From the NCBI GenBank assembly GCA_963682175.1, contig OY821793.1, forward strand, positions 29,161,493 to 29,225,492: DNA of 64,000 nt, in the 5' to 3' direction. The translations under genes were made by a program, and so were the position numbers. The first letter of the stretch is position 1. The number at the start of each line of letters is the position of its first letter. The notes beneath the pieces are model-generated. The model made no database searches. It was not told the origin of the DNA and worked only from the letters and a program-made list of their open reading frames with translations. This DNA comes from Triglochin maritima. Its lineage: Eukaryota > Streptophyta > Magnoliopsida > Alismatales > Juncaginaceae. Below, one piece after another: positions 14,463-26,319 of the stretch.

Positions 14463-17400
14463 GTGGTTGGGCCGCCTAAAGACCACTTAGAAACTAGGTG
14501 TGGGGCTGGCCACATGCCACGCGTGGAGCTGGCCAAAGGCCACTCCGTCGCCACCCTGCAGGCCAACACCAAATCGGCTGCGCCTCAAGCATCCGACCTC
14601 CAAATCGAGCGTTCTAACTTGCATCACGTAGACCATTCATCCCTCTATCTGCCCCTAAAATTTCAGAGCAAACACACTAGTATTATGGGTCGCGCCTCCT
14701 CCAAGAAGACGCAGCTCCCTACCAGCCACGCCCCCACATCATCAGCATTCTTCATCTCATCGCGCCTCGCCCTACATACATCTAAATCGGCCATTCTAAG
14801 AGGAGTTACCCATCCACTCCTCCTCACTATGTGCTCGGGTGCCCAAATATAGACTAAGGCTCACCTAAGGTCCACTCAGGCCATTGCTTGGGACAAACGA
14901 TGCGGCAGCTTCCACTTTGCCCGCGGGCAACACCCATGTACTTCCAAACGCGTTTTGGAAGCGAATGGGGTACGCAACAACCGTGGGAACCCAAGCATGG
15001 GCACGAGCAACGTCCCAAAGAACTTTCCCCACGAGAAACCTCCATTACCTTCCGGACGCGTTCGGAAGTGCACTGGAAGGCAACAACCTTGGGCAACCGA
15101 GCACGTCGAAGAGCAACGTCCACAGGCACCTTGGTCTTTGCCCACGAGCAACCCCCATTTCACCTACAAGTGCGCTTTCACTTCCAAACGTGTTTTGGAA
15201 GCGAATGCCGCAGGCCACTGCCGCGAGCACACACTAGGCCCTAGCGTGGCGCTGACATGCCAACTATGAAAACACTAGGCTAGTGTCCATCGCCCGACCG
15301 CCAAATCACTCCGACATGGGTGCGCCTCGTAGATAACGCGGATGGATATGTGGGGTCCTAAGTTCCATAAACCGTGGTTGGGCCGCCTAAAGACCACTTA
15401 GAAACTAGGTGTGGGGCTGGCCACATGCCACGCGTGGAGCTGGCCAAAGGCCACTCCGTCGCCACCCTGCAGGCCAACACCAAATCGGCTGCGCCTCGAG
15501 CATGCGACCTCAAAATCGAGCGTTCTAACTTGCATAACGTAGAAAATTCATCCCTCTATGTGCCCCTAATATTTCAGAGCAAACGCCCTAGTATTCGGGG
15601 TCGCGCCTCCTCCAAGAAGACGCAGCTCCCTACCAGCCACGCCCCCACATCATCAGCATTCTTCATCTCATCGCGCCTCACCCAACATACATCTAAATCG
15701 GCCATTCTAAGAGGACTTACCCATCCACTCCTCCTCACTATGTGCTCGGGTGCCCAAATATAGACTAAGGCTCACCTAAGGTCCACTCAGGCCATTGCTT
15801 GGGACAAACGATGCGGCAGCTTCCACTTTGCCCGCGGGCAACACCCATGGACTTCCAAACGCGTTTTGGAAGCCAATGGGGTAGGCAACAACCGTGGGAA
15901 CCCAAGCATGGGCACGAGCAACGTCCCAAAGAACTTTCCCCACGAGAAACCCCCATTACCTTCCGGACGCGTTCGGAAGTGCACTGGAAGGCAACAACCT
16001 TGGGCAACCGAGCACGTCGAAGAGCAACGTCCACAGGCACCTTGGTCTTTGCCCACGAGCAACCCCCATTTCACCTACAAGTGCGCTTTCACTTCCAAAC
16101 GTGTTTTGGAAGCGAATGCCGCAGGCCACTGCCGCGAGCACACACTAGGCCCTAGCGTGGCACTGACACGCCAACTATGACAACACTAGGCTAGTGTCCA
16201 TCGCCCGACCGCCAAATCACTCCGACGTGAGTGCGCCTCGTAGATAACGCGGATGGATATGTGGGGTCCTAAGTTCCATAAACCGTGGTTGGGCCGCCTA
16301 AAGACCACTTAGAAACTAGGTGTGGGGCTGGCCACATGCCACGCGTGGAGCTGGCCAAAGGCCACTCCGTCGCCACCCTGCAGGCCAACACCAAATCGGC
16401 TGCGCCTCAAGCATCCGACCTCCAAATCGAGCGTTCTAACTTGCATCACGTAGACCATTCATCCCTCTATCTGCCCCTAAAATTTCAGAGCAATCACACA
16501 AGTATTATGGGTCGCGCCTCCTCCAAGAAGACGCAGCTCCCTATTAGCAACGCCCCCACATCATCAGCATTCTTCATCTCATCGCGCCTCGCCCTACATA
16601 CATCTAAATCGGCCATTCTAAGAGGAGTTACCCATCCACTCCTCCTCACTATGTGCTCGGGTGCCCAAATATAGACTAAGGCTCACCTAAGGTCCACTCA
16701 GGCCATTGCTTGGGACAAACGATGCGGCAGCTTCCACTTTGCCCACGGGCAACACCCATGGACTTCCAAACGCGTTTTGGAAGCGAATGGGTTACGCAAC
16801 AACCGTGGGAACCCAAGCATGGGCACGAGCAACGTCCCAAAGAACTTTCCCCACGAGAAACCCCCATTTCCATCCGGACGCGTTTGGAAGTGCACTGGAA
16901 GGCAACAACCTTGGGCAACCGAGCACGTCGAAGAGCAACGTCCACAGGCACCTTGGTCTTTGCCCACGAGCAACCCCCATTTCACCTACAAGTGCACTTT
17001 CACTTCCAAACGTGTTTTGGAAGCGAATGCCGCAGGCCACTGCCGCGAGCACACACTAGGCCCTAGCGTGGCGCTGACACGCCAACTATGACAACACTAG
17101 GCTAGTGTCCATCGCCCGACCGCCAAATCACTCCGAGATGGGTGCGCCTCGTAGATAACGCGGATGGATATGTGGGGTCCTAAGTTCCATAAACCGTGGT
17201 TGGGCCACCTAAAGACCACTTAGAAACTAGGTGTGGGGCTGGCCACATGCCACGCGTGGAGCTGACCAAAGGCCACTCCGTCGCCACCCTGCAGGCCAAC
17301 ACCAAATCGGCTGCGCCTCGAGTATACAACCTCAAAATCGAGCGTTCTAACTTGCATCACGTAGAAAATTCATCCCTCTATCTGCCCCTAAAATTTCAGA

Positions 17401-20400
17401 GGAAACGCCCTAGCATTCGGGGACGCGCCTCCTCCAAGAAGACGCAGCTCCCTACCAGCCACGCCCCCACATCATCAGCATTCTTCATCTCATCGCGCCT
17501 CGCCCTACATACATCTAAATCGGGCATTCTAAGAGGACTTACCCATCCACTCCTCCTCACTATGTGCTCGGGTGCCCAAATATAGACTAAGGCTCACCTA
17601 AGGTCCACTCAGGCCATTGCTTGGGACAAACGATGCGGCAGCTTCCACTTTGCCCGCGGGCAACACCCATGGACTTCGAAACGCGTTTTGGAAGCGAATG
17701 GGGTAGGCAACAACCGTGGGAACCCAAGCATGGGCACGAGCAATGTCCCAAAGAACTTTCCCCACGAGAAACCCCCATTACCTTCCGGACGCGTTCGGAA
17801 GTAAACTGGAAGGCAACAACCTTGGGCAACCGAGCACGTCGAAGAGCAACGTCCACAGGCACCTTGGTCTTTGCGCACGAGCAACCCCCATTTCACCTAA
17901 AAGTGCGCTTTCACTTCCAAACGTGTTTTGGAAGCGAATGCCGCAGGCCACTGCCGCGAGCACACACTAGGCCCTAGCGTGGCGCTGACATGCCAACTAT
18001 GAAAACACTAGGCTAGTGTCCATCGCCCGACCGCCAAATCACTCCGACATGGGTGCGCCTCGTAGATAACGCGGATGGATATGTGGGGTCCTAAGTTCAA
18101 TAAACCGTGGTTGGGCCGCCTAAAGACCACTTAGAAACTAGGTGTGGGGCTGGCCACATGCCACGCGTGGAGCTGGCCAAAGGCCACTCCGTCGCCACCC
18201 TGCAGGCCAACACCAAATCGGCTGCGCCTCAAGCATCCGACCTCCAAATCGAGCGTTCTAACTTGCATCACGTAGACCATTCATCCCTCTATCTGCCCCT
18301 AAAATTTCAGAGCAAACACACAAGCATTATGGGTCGCGCCTCCTCCAAGAAGATGCAGCTCCCTACCAGCCACGCCCCCACATCATCAGCATTCTTCATC
18401 TCATCGCGCCTCGCCCTACATACATCTAAATCGGCCATTCTAAGAGGAGTTACCCATCCACTCCTCCTCACTATGTGCTCGGGTGCCCAAATATAGACTA
18501 AGGCTCACCTAAGGTCCACTCAGGCCATTGCTTGGGACAAACGATGCGGCAGCTTCCACTTTGCCCGCGGGCAACACCCATGGACTTCCAAACGCGTTTT
18601 GGAAGCGAATGGGGTAGGCAACAACCGTGGGAACCCAAGCATGGGCACGAGCAACGTCCCAAAGAACTTTCCCCACGAGAAACCCCCATTACCTTCCGGA
18701 CGCGTTCGGAAGTGCACTGGAAGGCAACAACCTTGGGCAACCGAGCACGTCGAAGAGCAACGTCCACAGGCACCTTGGTCTTTGCCCACGAGCAACCCCC
18801 ATTTCACCTACAAGTGCACTTTCACTTCCAAACGTGTTTTGGAAGCGAATGCCGCAGGCCACTGCCGCGAGCACACACTAGGCCCTAGCGTGGCGCTGAC
18901 ACGCCAACTATGACAACACTAGGCTAGTGTCCATCGCCCGACCGCCAAATCACTCCGAGATGGGTGCGCCTCGTAGATAACGCGGATGGATATGTGGGGT
19001 CCTAAGTTCCATAAACCGTGGTTGGGCCACCTAAAGACCACTTAGAAACTAGGTGTGGGGCTGGCCACATGCCACGCGTGGAGCTGGCCAAAGGCCACTC
19101 CGTCGCCACCCTGCAGGCCAACACCAAATCGGCTGCGCCTCGAGCATGCAACCTCAAAATCGAGCGTTCTAACTTGCATCACGTAGAAAATTCATCCCTC
19201 TATCTGCCCCTAAAATTTCAGAGCAAACTCCCTAGTATTCGGGGTCGCGCCTCCTCCAAGAAGACGCAGCTCCCTACCAGCCACGCCCCCACATCATCAG
19301 CATTCTTCATCTCATCGCGCCTCGCCCTACATACATCTAAATCGGCCATTCTAAGAGGACTTACCCATCCACTCCTCCTCACTATGTGCTCGGGTGCCCA
19401 AATATAGACTAAGGCTCACCTAAGGTCCACTCAGGCCATTGCTTGGGACAAACGATGCGGCAGCTTCCACTTTGCCCGCGGGCAACACCCATGGACTTCC
19501 AAACGCGTTTTGGAAGCCAATGGGGTAGGCAACAACCGTGGGAACCCAAGCATGGGCACGAGCAACGTCCCAAAGAACTTTCCGCACGAGAAACCCCCAT
19601 TCCCTTCCGGACGCGTTCGGAAGTGCACTGGAAGGCAACAACCTTGGGCAACCGAGCACGTCGAAGAGCAACGTCCACAGGCACCCTGGTCTTTGCCCAC
19701 GAGCAACCCCCATTTCACCTACAAGTGCGCTTTCACTTCCAAACGTGTTTTGGAAGCGAATGCCGCAGGCCACTGCCGCGAGCACACACTAGGCCCTAGC
19801 GTGGCACTGACACGCCAACTATGACAACACTAGGCTAGTGTCCATCGCCCGACCGCCAAATCACTCCGACATGGGTGCGCCTCGTAGATAACGCGGATGG
19901 ATATGTGGGGTCCTAAGTTCCATAAACCGTGGTTGGGCCGCCTAAAGACCACTTAGAAACTAGGTGTGGGGCTGGCCACATGCCACGCGTGGAGCTGGCC
20001 AAAGGCCACTCCGTCGCCACCCTGCAGGCCAACACCAAATCGGCTGCGCCTCAAGCATCCGACCTCCAAATCGAGCGTTCTAACTTGCATCACGTAGACC
20101 ATTCATCCCTCTATCTGCCCCTAAAATTTCAGAGCAAACACCCAAGTATTAGGGGTCGCGCCTCCTCCAAGAAGACGCAGCTCCCTACCAGCCACGCCCC
20201 CACATCATCAGCATTCTTCATCTCATCGCGCCTCGCCCTACATACATCTAAATCGGCCATTCTAAGAGGAGTTACCCATCCACTCCTCCTCACTATGTGC
20301 TCGGGTGCCCAAATATAGACTAAGGCTCACCTAAGGTCCACTCAGGCCATTGCTTGGGACAAACGATGCGGCAGCTTCCACTTTGCCCGCGGGCAACACC

Positions 20401-21702
20401 CATGGACTTCCAAACGCGTTTTGGAAGCGAATGGGGTAGGCAACAACCGTGGGAACCCAAGCATGGGCACGAGCAACGTCCCAAAGAACTTTCCCCACGA
20501 GAAACCCCCATTACCTTCCGGACGCGTTCGGAAGTGCACTGGAAGGCAACAACCTTGGGCAACCGAGCACGTCGAAGAGCAACGTCCACAGGCACCTTGG
20601 TCTTTGCCCACGAGCAACCCCCATTTCACCTACAAGTGCACTTTCACTTCCAAACGTGTTTTGGAAGCGAATGCCGCAGGCCACTGCCGCGAGCACACAC
20701 TAGGCCCTAGCGTGGCGCTGACACGCCAACTATGACAACACTAGGCTAGTGTCCATCGCCCGACCGCCAAATCACTCCGAGATGGGTGCGCCTCGTAGAT
20801 AACGCGGATGGATATGTGGGGTCCTAAGTTCCATAAACCGTGGTTGGGCCACCTAAAGACCACTTAGAAACTAGGTGTGGGGCTGGCCACATGCCACGCG
20901 TGGAGCTGGCCAAAGGCCACTCCGTCGCCACCCTGCAGGCCAACACCAAATCGGCTGCGCCTCGAGCATGCAACCTCAAAATCGAGCGTTCTAACTTGCA
21001 TCACGTAGAAAATTCATCCCTCTATCTGCCCCTAAAATTTCAGAGCAAACTCCCTAGTATTCATGGTCGCGCCTCCTCCAAGAAGACGCAGCTCCCTACC
21101 AGCCACGCCCCCACATCATCAGCATTCTTCATCTCATCGCGCCTCGCCCTACATACATCTAAATCGGGCATTCTAAGAGGAGTTACCCATCCACTCCTCC
21201 TCACTATGTGCTCGGGTGCCCAAATATAGACTAAGGCTCACCTAAGGTCCACTCAGGCCATTGCTTGGGACAAACGATGCGGCAGCTTCCACTTTGCCCG
21301 CGGGCAACACCCATGGACTTCCAAACGCGTTTTGGAAGCCAATGGGGTAGGCAACAACCGTGGGAACCCAAGCATGGGCACGAGCAACGTCCCAAAGAAC
21401 TTTCCGCACGAGAAACCCCCATTCCCTTCCGGACGCGTTCGGAAGTGCACTGGAAGGCAACAACCTTGGGCAACCGAGCACGTCGAAGAGCAACGTCCAC
21501 AGGCACCCTGGTCTTTGCCCACGAGCAACCCCCATTTCACCTACAAGTGCGCTTTCACTTCCAAACGTGTTTTGGAAGCGAATGCCGCAGGCCACTGCCG
21601 CGAGCACACACTAGGCCCTAGCGTGGCACTGACACGCCAACTATGACAACACTAGGCTAGTGTCCATCGCCCGACCGCCAAATCACTCCGACATGGGTGC
21701 GC
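14463..21702. repeat. Dimeric higher-order repeat, about 1822 bp
   Basis: Two monomer types alternate. One has CTCAAGCATCC and GTAGACCATTC (starts 14463, 16285, 18107, 19929, then 29056). The other has CTCGAGCATGC and GTAGAAAATTC (starts 15374, 19018, 20840, and a variant at 17196). The period between like types is 1822 bp. The alternation continues across the retrotransposon inserted at 21703, so the dimer structure is older than that insertion. Confidence 0.8.
21698..21702. other. Target site duplication TGCGC, left copy
   Basis: TGCGC directly precedes the element terminus TGTTTGATCG and is repeated at 29003-29007. Counting it once restores a monomer of exactly 911 bp. Confidence 0.95.
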
Positions 21703-22726
21703 TGTTTGATCGTTTTATATTTAACCGCAAGTGCACGGCCGCGTTGAAGCGGTGGCAAATACGGGTCGTCCACTGGGAGGTGTGTCGACACTTGGTTTGT
21801 TCGAAGGCGAGAGGTAAAGAAAGGGAAGAAAGGTTGGTTACACTAAACTACACTAAGGTGCAAATGGAAATGGAAGAAAAGCAAGAAAACTAAACCCCAA
21901 AGGGGGTAGAGAAATAATGTGGACATAAAGAAGTGTGTGTGTGTTCATTAAGCTCCTCACAACATGTAGTGCATGAAATCATAAAACTACATCCAACTTT
22001 GCCTCTACATGAATTAAGATTTCACTACATCATTAAAACATACAAGACATTAATTGGAATGAAGCTACGTGAACTCAAGTATAAAGACTATACCCTACTA
22101 TGCCTCTACATGAATTAAGATTTCACTACATCATTAAAACATACAAGACATTAGCTAAGGTAAAGGCAACAAGAGCACATACACTACAAATTGTGTTTCC
22201 AACATTAACTTCATCCATATCCTAACCTTATCATTCCCCATAAAATAGGTCCACTAATCAAAGCATAAGCTAAGCTTCATTCAAGAGCATTAGCCTATCA
22301 AAGATAAGAGTGGAGACCCATTAGATGGTTATGGAAATCATGTAAAGCTCAAGGGATAAAAATAACACACACTTAATACACTACATGATTATATCACATA
22401 TTTCTCCACCCCCCAAATGGGGATGGAACTACTCACTACTCATTACACTACTGATTAGACTAAGCAAAGAAAGCATAATACTGAAATGAAAGTTAACTAA
22501 GAAGGCAAGAAGCATTAAAGAAACATAAAAGGAAAGGAAAGACTAAACAAACATGCACAAATTAAAAGACAAGATTTAAAGAAACTAGAAGAATTATTTT
22601 ATTAACAAAATGACTCACATTGAAGGTAGCATTCTTCTCCACCTTGAGTTTTTGCTTCAAGGCTCACTCCTTAGTAGAGAGAATGCCACCAAGCAATGGG
22701 TAATTATAATGGAAGGTGAAGAGTTC

Positions 22727-22734
22727 TATTTATA
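22727..22734 (-). promoter_or_regulatory. TATA box in 3' LTR of element 1
   Basis: TATAAATA on the minus strand, with the identical counterpart at 28467-28474. Confidence 0.7.
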
Positions 22735-22853
22735 AGCATGGGAAAAGCTAATCGGGGACAATCCCCCGATGTGGGACTAAACCAATACCAAAAATAGCCT
22801 AAACGAACATTAATACAAGTCCAGAAGAAATTTCGACGGATCCTGAGCAATAT

Positions 22854-22873
22854 GGACCGCCAATTCGCGGTCC
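22854..22873. repeat. Single GC-rich palindrome in U3 of 3' LTR
   Basis: Seven-base arms GGACCGC and GCGGTCC flank CAATTC. It lies about 120 bp upstream of the minus-strand TATA box. The other LTR has this palindrome plus a second one. Confidence 0.85.
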
Positions 22874-23011
22874 AAATTTGTCGGATCGTGTTGGAATTTG
22901 TTGTGGGCTTTGCTTTCTGGTATTGTTGGTCTTTGATACGGTTACTCGACTTGTTGGAGCTCCGACCCGAATAGAATTGGTAAAATACTCCCCATGATGG
23001 TGTGGAGTATT

Positions 23012-23116
23012 CTGTTTTGCTCTTAGGTCCTTATGTCTTACATTCAGGTCATTCTCCCTTGCATCTTGGTCCCTAGATCTCACCATTCAGTCCTTTTTCC
23101 CAGCTTTTGGGTCCTT
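23012..23116 (-). repeat. Five 21-bp tandem repeats in U3 of 3' LTR
   Basis: Five consecutive 21-bp units each end in GTCCTT or GTCCCT on the plus strand, that is AAGGAC-type boxes in element sense. The counterpart is at 28773-28877. They sit about 280-390 bp upstream of the TATA box. Confidence 0.75.
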
Positions 23117-23241
23117 TCATGGCTCTTCTCTTCAAACCTCTTTATTCCTGAAAACTAAACATAAAACTCGTCACGTAGCATTGCTTAGGTGTAAGATAAT
23201 GGATATAAGATACAAATATGAGCATGAAATGATGTCAATCA

Positions 23242-23257
23242 AATACCCCCACACCTA
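23242..23257 (-). promoter_or_regulatory. Polypurine tract of element 1
   Basis: Read on the minus strand, AGGTGTGGGGGTATT abuts the first bases (TGATTG) of the 3' LTR. This is the expected plus-strand DNA primer. The GTGTGGGGG form is common in plant gypsy elements of this type. Confidence 0.85.
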
Positions 23258-24879
23258 AGTTTTTGCTAGTCTCGAGCAAAACAAAGAAAGAGAAAAACAA
23301 ACGAGAAACAAGAAATCCTAACTCATTTTCGTAGGAATCACAGTTGCACTTAGCACGTGCAACAAGCCGTTAAACCCCTTTGTTGCCAAGGAGGAGGAGT
23401 GTTGTCTCCTGAGGGTTTTCAGCGGATATACCCACAAAATCCGAACAAGATGCATTATTCAATCTAGACCTCGACTCATTGGAAATATTTTGTCGATCAA
23501 TGGACGCGGTAATGCTACGGGCCGACTCTATATAGGTGATCAGTCCACACCTCTACCCTAATGAACCATTCGTGCAAGTTAAATAAGGAATTATGTGAAA
23601 GACATGGACAACCTCAACATCCTCAAGTGCTACAAAGTGTAAAGTCCATTAAGGTTCTTATTTGCATTATCATATATTTTTTTCTTTTTTTTTCTTTTCA
23701 CATTTTTTTTTCTTTTACTTTTTATTAGTTGGAGCTTCATTCTCCTAGGGTCAGGTTCCGTGCATCATTGCCCATGAGGACTTACACTATCACGTACACC
23801 TTTCCCCACATCTCCACATAGGGCAATCCCTACCACCCGTGTAACGGGAGTTCAGTCGGCGCATCCCAAGTCAGATGACTCGAAAGCACCAGGCACAAAG
23901 TCCCCTCAGACCTACTTTCCCGAGTGATAGGAGCCGTGCGAGAAGAGAGAACACCTACTCACTTATTTCTTATCTACACATAAACCAAAACCCCTACACT
24001 AATGTCTCACAACAGGATTTAGAGGGTCCTTGACTACAACAAACTTCCTTAAGTTAACAGACACGAATTACTGACTCACTAGGTTCAGGGTGGACTTCAT
24101 TAAATGTTTGAGCACTGAAACCCTATGATTACTCACCCCCAAGGGAAAACTGGGGTGCATCCTAACGACTCGATAAATCCTAAAGCCACGTACTAGATAT
24201 CCTAATGCATCAAGTTCAAGACAATTTTGGGAGCTTTCTTTTTTACTTTGCCTCTCAACGGTTTTGCACATGCTAAACACACGCAAAACCCACAAAACAT
24301 TTTCTTTCGAAAACACATGAAGATTTTGAAAGAAATGTGAAAATTTTGAAGCACTAGGCAAGCAAAAGAAGACAAGTCACCCAAGGATCATGGCAAGCAG
24401 ATATATCGATATTAAATGCAGCACACTATCATGACCCTAACAATGCAAACAAAAGAAAACAAAATCAAAGGAAAAAGACTCGACTATGTACACACGTAAA
24501 ACAGCCCCCCCACACCTACTTCATGCATTGTCCTCAATGAATGCAAGCAAGATACTACATGGATTGATGCATAAAAAGGAGAGATCTCACCAACATGAAG
24601 TACAAAGGGAAGTGCAAGGTCATGTTGATGGACATAACCCGAATTCCATCAAAACCTGTGAGATGCTAAAGAAGGGATACAAATACGTGAAAGAAATGGA
24701 GCCCAAATACACAAGGGTTGGGGCTCACAACAATCAATGCTCACTGAAGGAGTCTTTTATTGTACTTCTTTTTTTTCTTTTTTTTTCTTTTTTTTTCTTT
24801 TTTTTCATATAACTATGTACAAACATAAGTTCCCATCTTCATTTGTCAAAAGACATCAAATGGGAACCTCAAGAGTGGG
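23258..24879 (-). other. Non-coding 3' region of element 1
   Basis: About 1.6 kb lies between the gag-like stop and the polypurine tract. I see no convincing coding frame. A 97-residue minus-strand frame at 24068-24361 has no recognisable motif. The region holds two long T-rich (purine-rich in element sense) tracts at 23675-23719 and 24765-24805. In a complete element, pol would be expected here. Confidence 0.75.
24765..24805 (-). repeat. (T8-9C)n tract, purine-rich in element sense
   Basis: Runs of eight to nine T are separated by single C. On the element's sense strand this is a nearly pure A/G tract about 75 nt downstream of the gag-like stop codon. A similar tract is at 23675-23719. It may be a simple microsatellite or an extra purine primer. 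Confidence 0.7.
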
Positions 24880-26319
24880 TCAATGCACTTGGAAAGGGAA
24901 CATGACACCACGCGGGGCCAGAATACGCATGCGTGGGCCCCCTTCACAAAGAGCACCAGATGAAATGAGAGGTTCATGAATTGGACGCAAAGGCGTCTCA
25001 TTCAAAGGATCAAACTGAAAGAGCTTGAACCTCTCGAGAGTTTGGGAAATAAGGGGCAACGGAAGAAAAATATCTCCCGTTGCGGAACTGAAGTTATGAT
25101 CATCAATCCAAACTCTCCAACCAACAGGCTGGTGGGTCGGAACGAGGTCAAGCACCTCGTTATGCATGTCCAACTCACCAGGAGAACAGGAAGTGGGGCT
25201 CATACCCAAAGTATCCTCCAAGGAACTCCTAATACCCTCATGAGCAATGTGGTTGTTTGATGTTCCATCATTTCCAAGATGATCAGGAACAATAGTGAGA
25301 GGCAAACTCTCATCAGGTTGTTTGAAGTTGAGGGTACTAGGGAGCTCTTGCTCCACCAGAGGTGAGTCCTTAGGAGGTACAACAATAAGATCATGTGGCT
25401 CAAGGGCCACGGGACAAAAAGGTAAGGCACAATCCTGTGCCGACTCATAATGAAGCTGGTCCAAGTTATTCTCAATTTGAATCGAATCCTCCACTAAGTG
25501 ATCGTGAATTGAAACCCCAAGTCCCTCAGACTGACTAGGAGTTTGACTTTGAAAGGTTGTGCTTTGAATTTGTGGATGTGGTGGTGGTTCGATATCAAAA
25601 GAAGAATCCTCATGCTGACATGAAATGTCACTCTCCTCACTTAATTGTTGCGTCAGTTGACTCACTTGAAGTGTCAGATTATGTATGCGGTCAACGAGGA
25701 GGTCCAAGTCAGATCTTGGGAAATTTTGGGGTTGGGTGTTGATGGGCTGAGAATGAGTCCAATGATTTGAAGTGGGGTGTTGGTAGAATTCTGGGTATTC
25801 GGGAGGAGGATATTGGGGTGGAAATGATGTATAATAATTTGAATACGAATTGTCTCCCCATGAATCCATCCCTCTCGGGTTGTACGCGGATGCGTAATGG
25901 TCATAATGAGCATTTTGGGAAAATGTATGCTCATACTCAGGCTCTGGGGGAACATAAGGACATTCCCCGAAATCATGACCACTCAACCCACAATAGTGAC
26001 ACGGTACGGCTACTGGAGCCACCGGTGCACTCATGTCGTCTACCGCATGCATGAAAGAGGCCAAAGGTTCTTGTAATGTCTCAGTTTGATGACCAACATA
26101 TGATCCGACGTAACTAGATGGTGGTCTAGCAGTCGGTGCCTCTCTCATGTTACCCCAATACGAAGATTGCTCAGTGACACAATTGCGATCATCCCAACCA
26201 TACGGGGTATTCGTCTGAGCCACCCCAGGTTGCATGGGTCCGGAATACCAGGGAGAATCATCCTGGTCCCAACAATGATATGAATGGTCGCCCATGTAAC
26301 CATCCATCTCAACAAACAA
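24880..26319 (-). CDS. Gag-like protein with CCHC zinc knuckle (element 1)
   Basis: The frame encodes 479 residues. The start chosen is the first ATG of the frame (MFVEMDGYMGDH), about 1.1 kb downstream of the primer-binding site. Residues 1-100 are Tyr/Trp/Pro-rich. Residues 107-120 form a zinc knuckle (C107, C110, H115, C120; spacing CX2CX4HX4C), the RNA-binding signature of nucleocapsid. Residues 140-200 are rich in Tyr, Asn, Ser and Pro, with a YNPRG motif recalling the YNPGW segment of Athila/Tat gag. Residues 203-228 (DLDLLVDRIHNLTLQVSQL) look like a short coiled coil. The remaining 250 residues are acidic and low in complexity. The conserved gag core that normally precedes the knuckle is not recognisable, so this may be a truncated or highly derived gag. 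It probably binds element RNA within a particle formed with a helper's proteins; that role is inferred. No frameshift or premature stop is seen. Confidence 0.72.
   Translation of the reverse strand: MFVEMDGYMGDHSYHCWDQDDSPWYSGPMQPGVAQTNTPYGWDDRNCVTEQSSYWGNMREAPTARPPSSYVGSYVGHQTETLQEPLASFMHAVDDMSAPVAPVAVPCHYCGLSGHDFGECPYVPPEPEYEHTFSQNAHYDHYASAYNPRGMDSWGDNSYSNYYTSFPPQYPPPEYPEFYQHPTSNHWTHSQPINTQPQNFPRSDLDLLVDRIHNLTLQVSQLTQQLSEESDISCQHEDSSFDIEPPPHPQIQSTTFQSQTPSQSEGLGVSIHDHLVEDSIQIENNLDQLHYESAQDCALPFCPVALEPHDLIVVPPKDSPLVEQELPSTLNFKQPDESLPLTIVPDHLGNDGTSNNHIAHEGIRSSLEDTLGMSPTSCSPGELDMHNEVLDLVPTHQPVGWRVWIDDHNFSSATGDIFLPLPLISQTLERFKLFQFDPLNETPLRPIHEPLISSGALCEGGPRMRILAPRGVMFPFQVH

Larger units (their letters stand above)
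9043..16284. repeat. Tetrameric higher-order repeat, two copies of 3621 bp
   Basis: Four monomers (9043, 9954, 10842, 11753) are repeated in the same order at 12664, 13575, 14463 and 15374, giving a 3621-bp period (911+888+911+911). Both first members carry AAAGTTCAG in place of AAATTTCAG and a TAG at the equivalent of 9291. Both second members carry the same 23-bp deletion. Both third members have CTCAAGCATCCGACC and GTAGACCATTC. Shared order of distinct variants means the four-unit block was duplicated as a block. Confidence 0.85.
1..21702. repeat. 911-bp satellite array, homogeneous core, left part
   Basis: These are head-to-tail copies of one GC-rich monomer. Using the conserved 'GTGGTTGGGCC' as an arbitrary phase point, monomers begin at 846, 1756, 2667, 3577, 4488, 5399, 6310, 7221, 8132, 9043, 9954, 10842, 11753, 12664, 13575, 14463, 15374, 16285, 17196, 18107, 19018, 19929 and 20840. 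Positions 1-845 are a partial copy. Almost every spacing is 910 or 911; two units are 888 bp. Copies differ from one another by only a few percent, in shared variant blocks. The last unit is cut by a retrotransposon after 863 bp and resumes for 48 bp at 29008. The left end of the array lies outside the window. I do not recognise the family. Nothing in the sequence decides between a centromeric, subtelomeric or interstitial location. Confidence 0.97.
21703..23241 (-). repeat. 3' LTR of element 1
   Basis: This is 1539 bp and, read on the minus strand, begins TGATTGACATC and ends CGATCAAACA. It matches the 1560-bp right LTR at a constant offset of 5740 bp, until a 21-bp indel near 22874 changes the offset to 5761. 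It carries only one GC-rich palindrome, where the right LTR has two. Confidence 0.95.

Noticed and set aside
24068..24361. A 97-residue minus-strand frame in the 3' region of element 1
   Set aside because: It is in element sense but has no motif, and alternative frames are equally open. It is left as part of the non-coding 3' region.
24486..24812. A 108-residue plus-strand frame ending in poly-Phe
   Set aside because: It is antisense to element 1 and its C-terminus is the translated T-rich tract.
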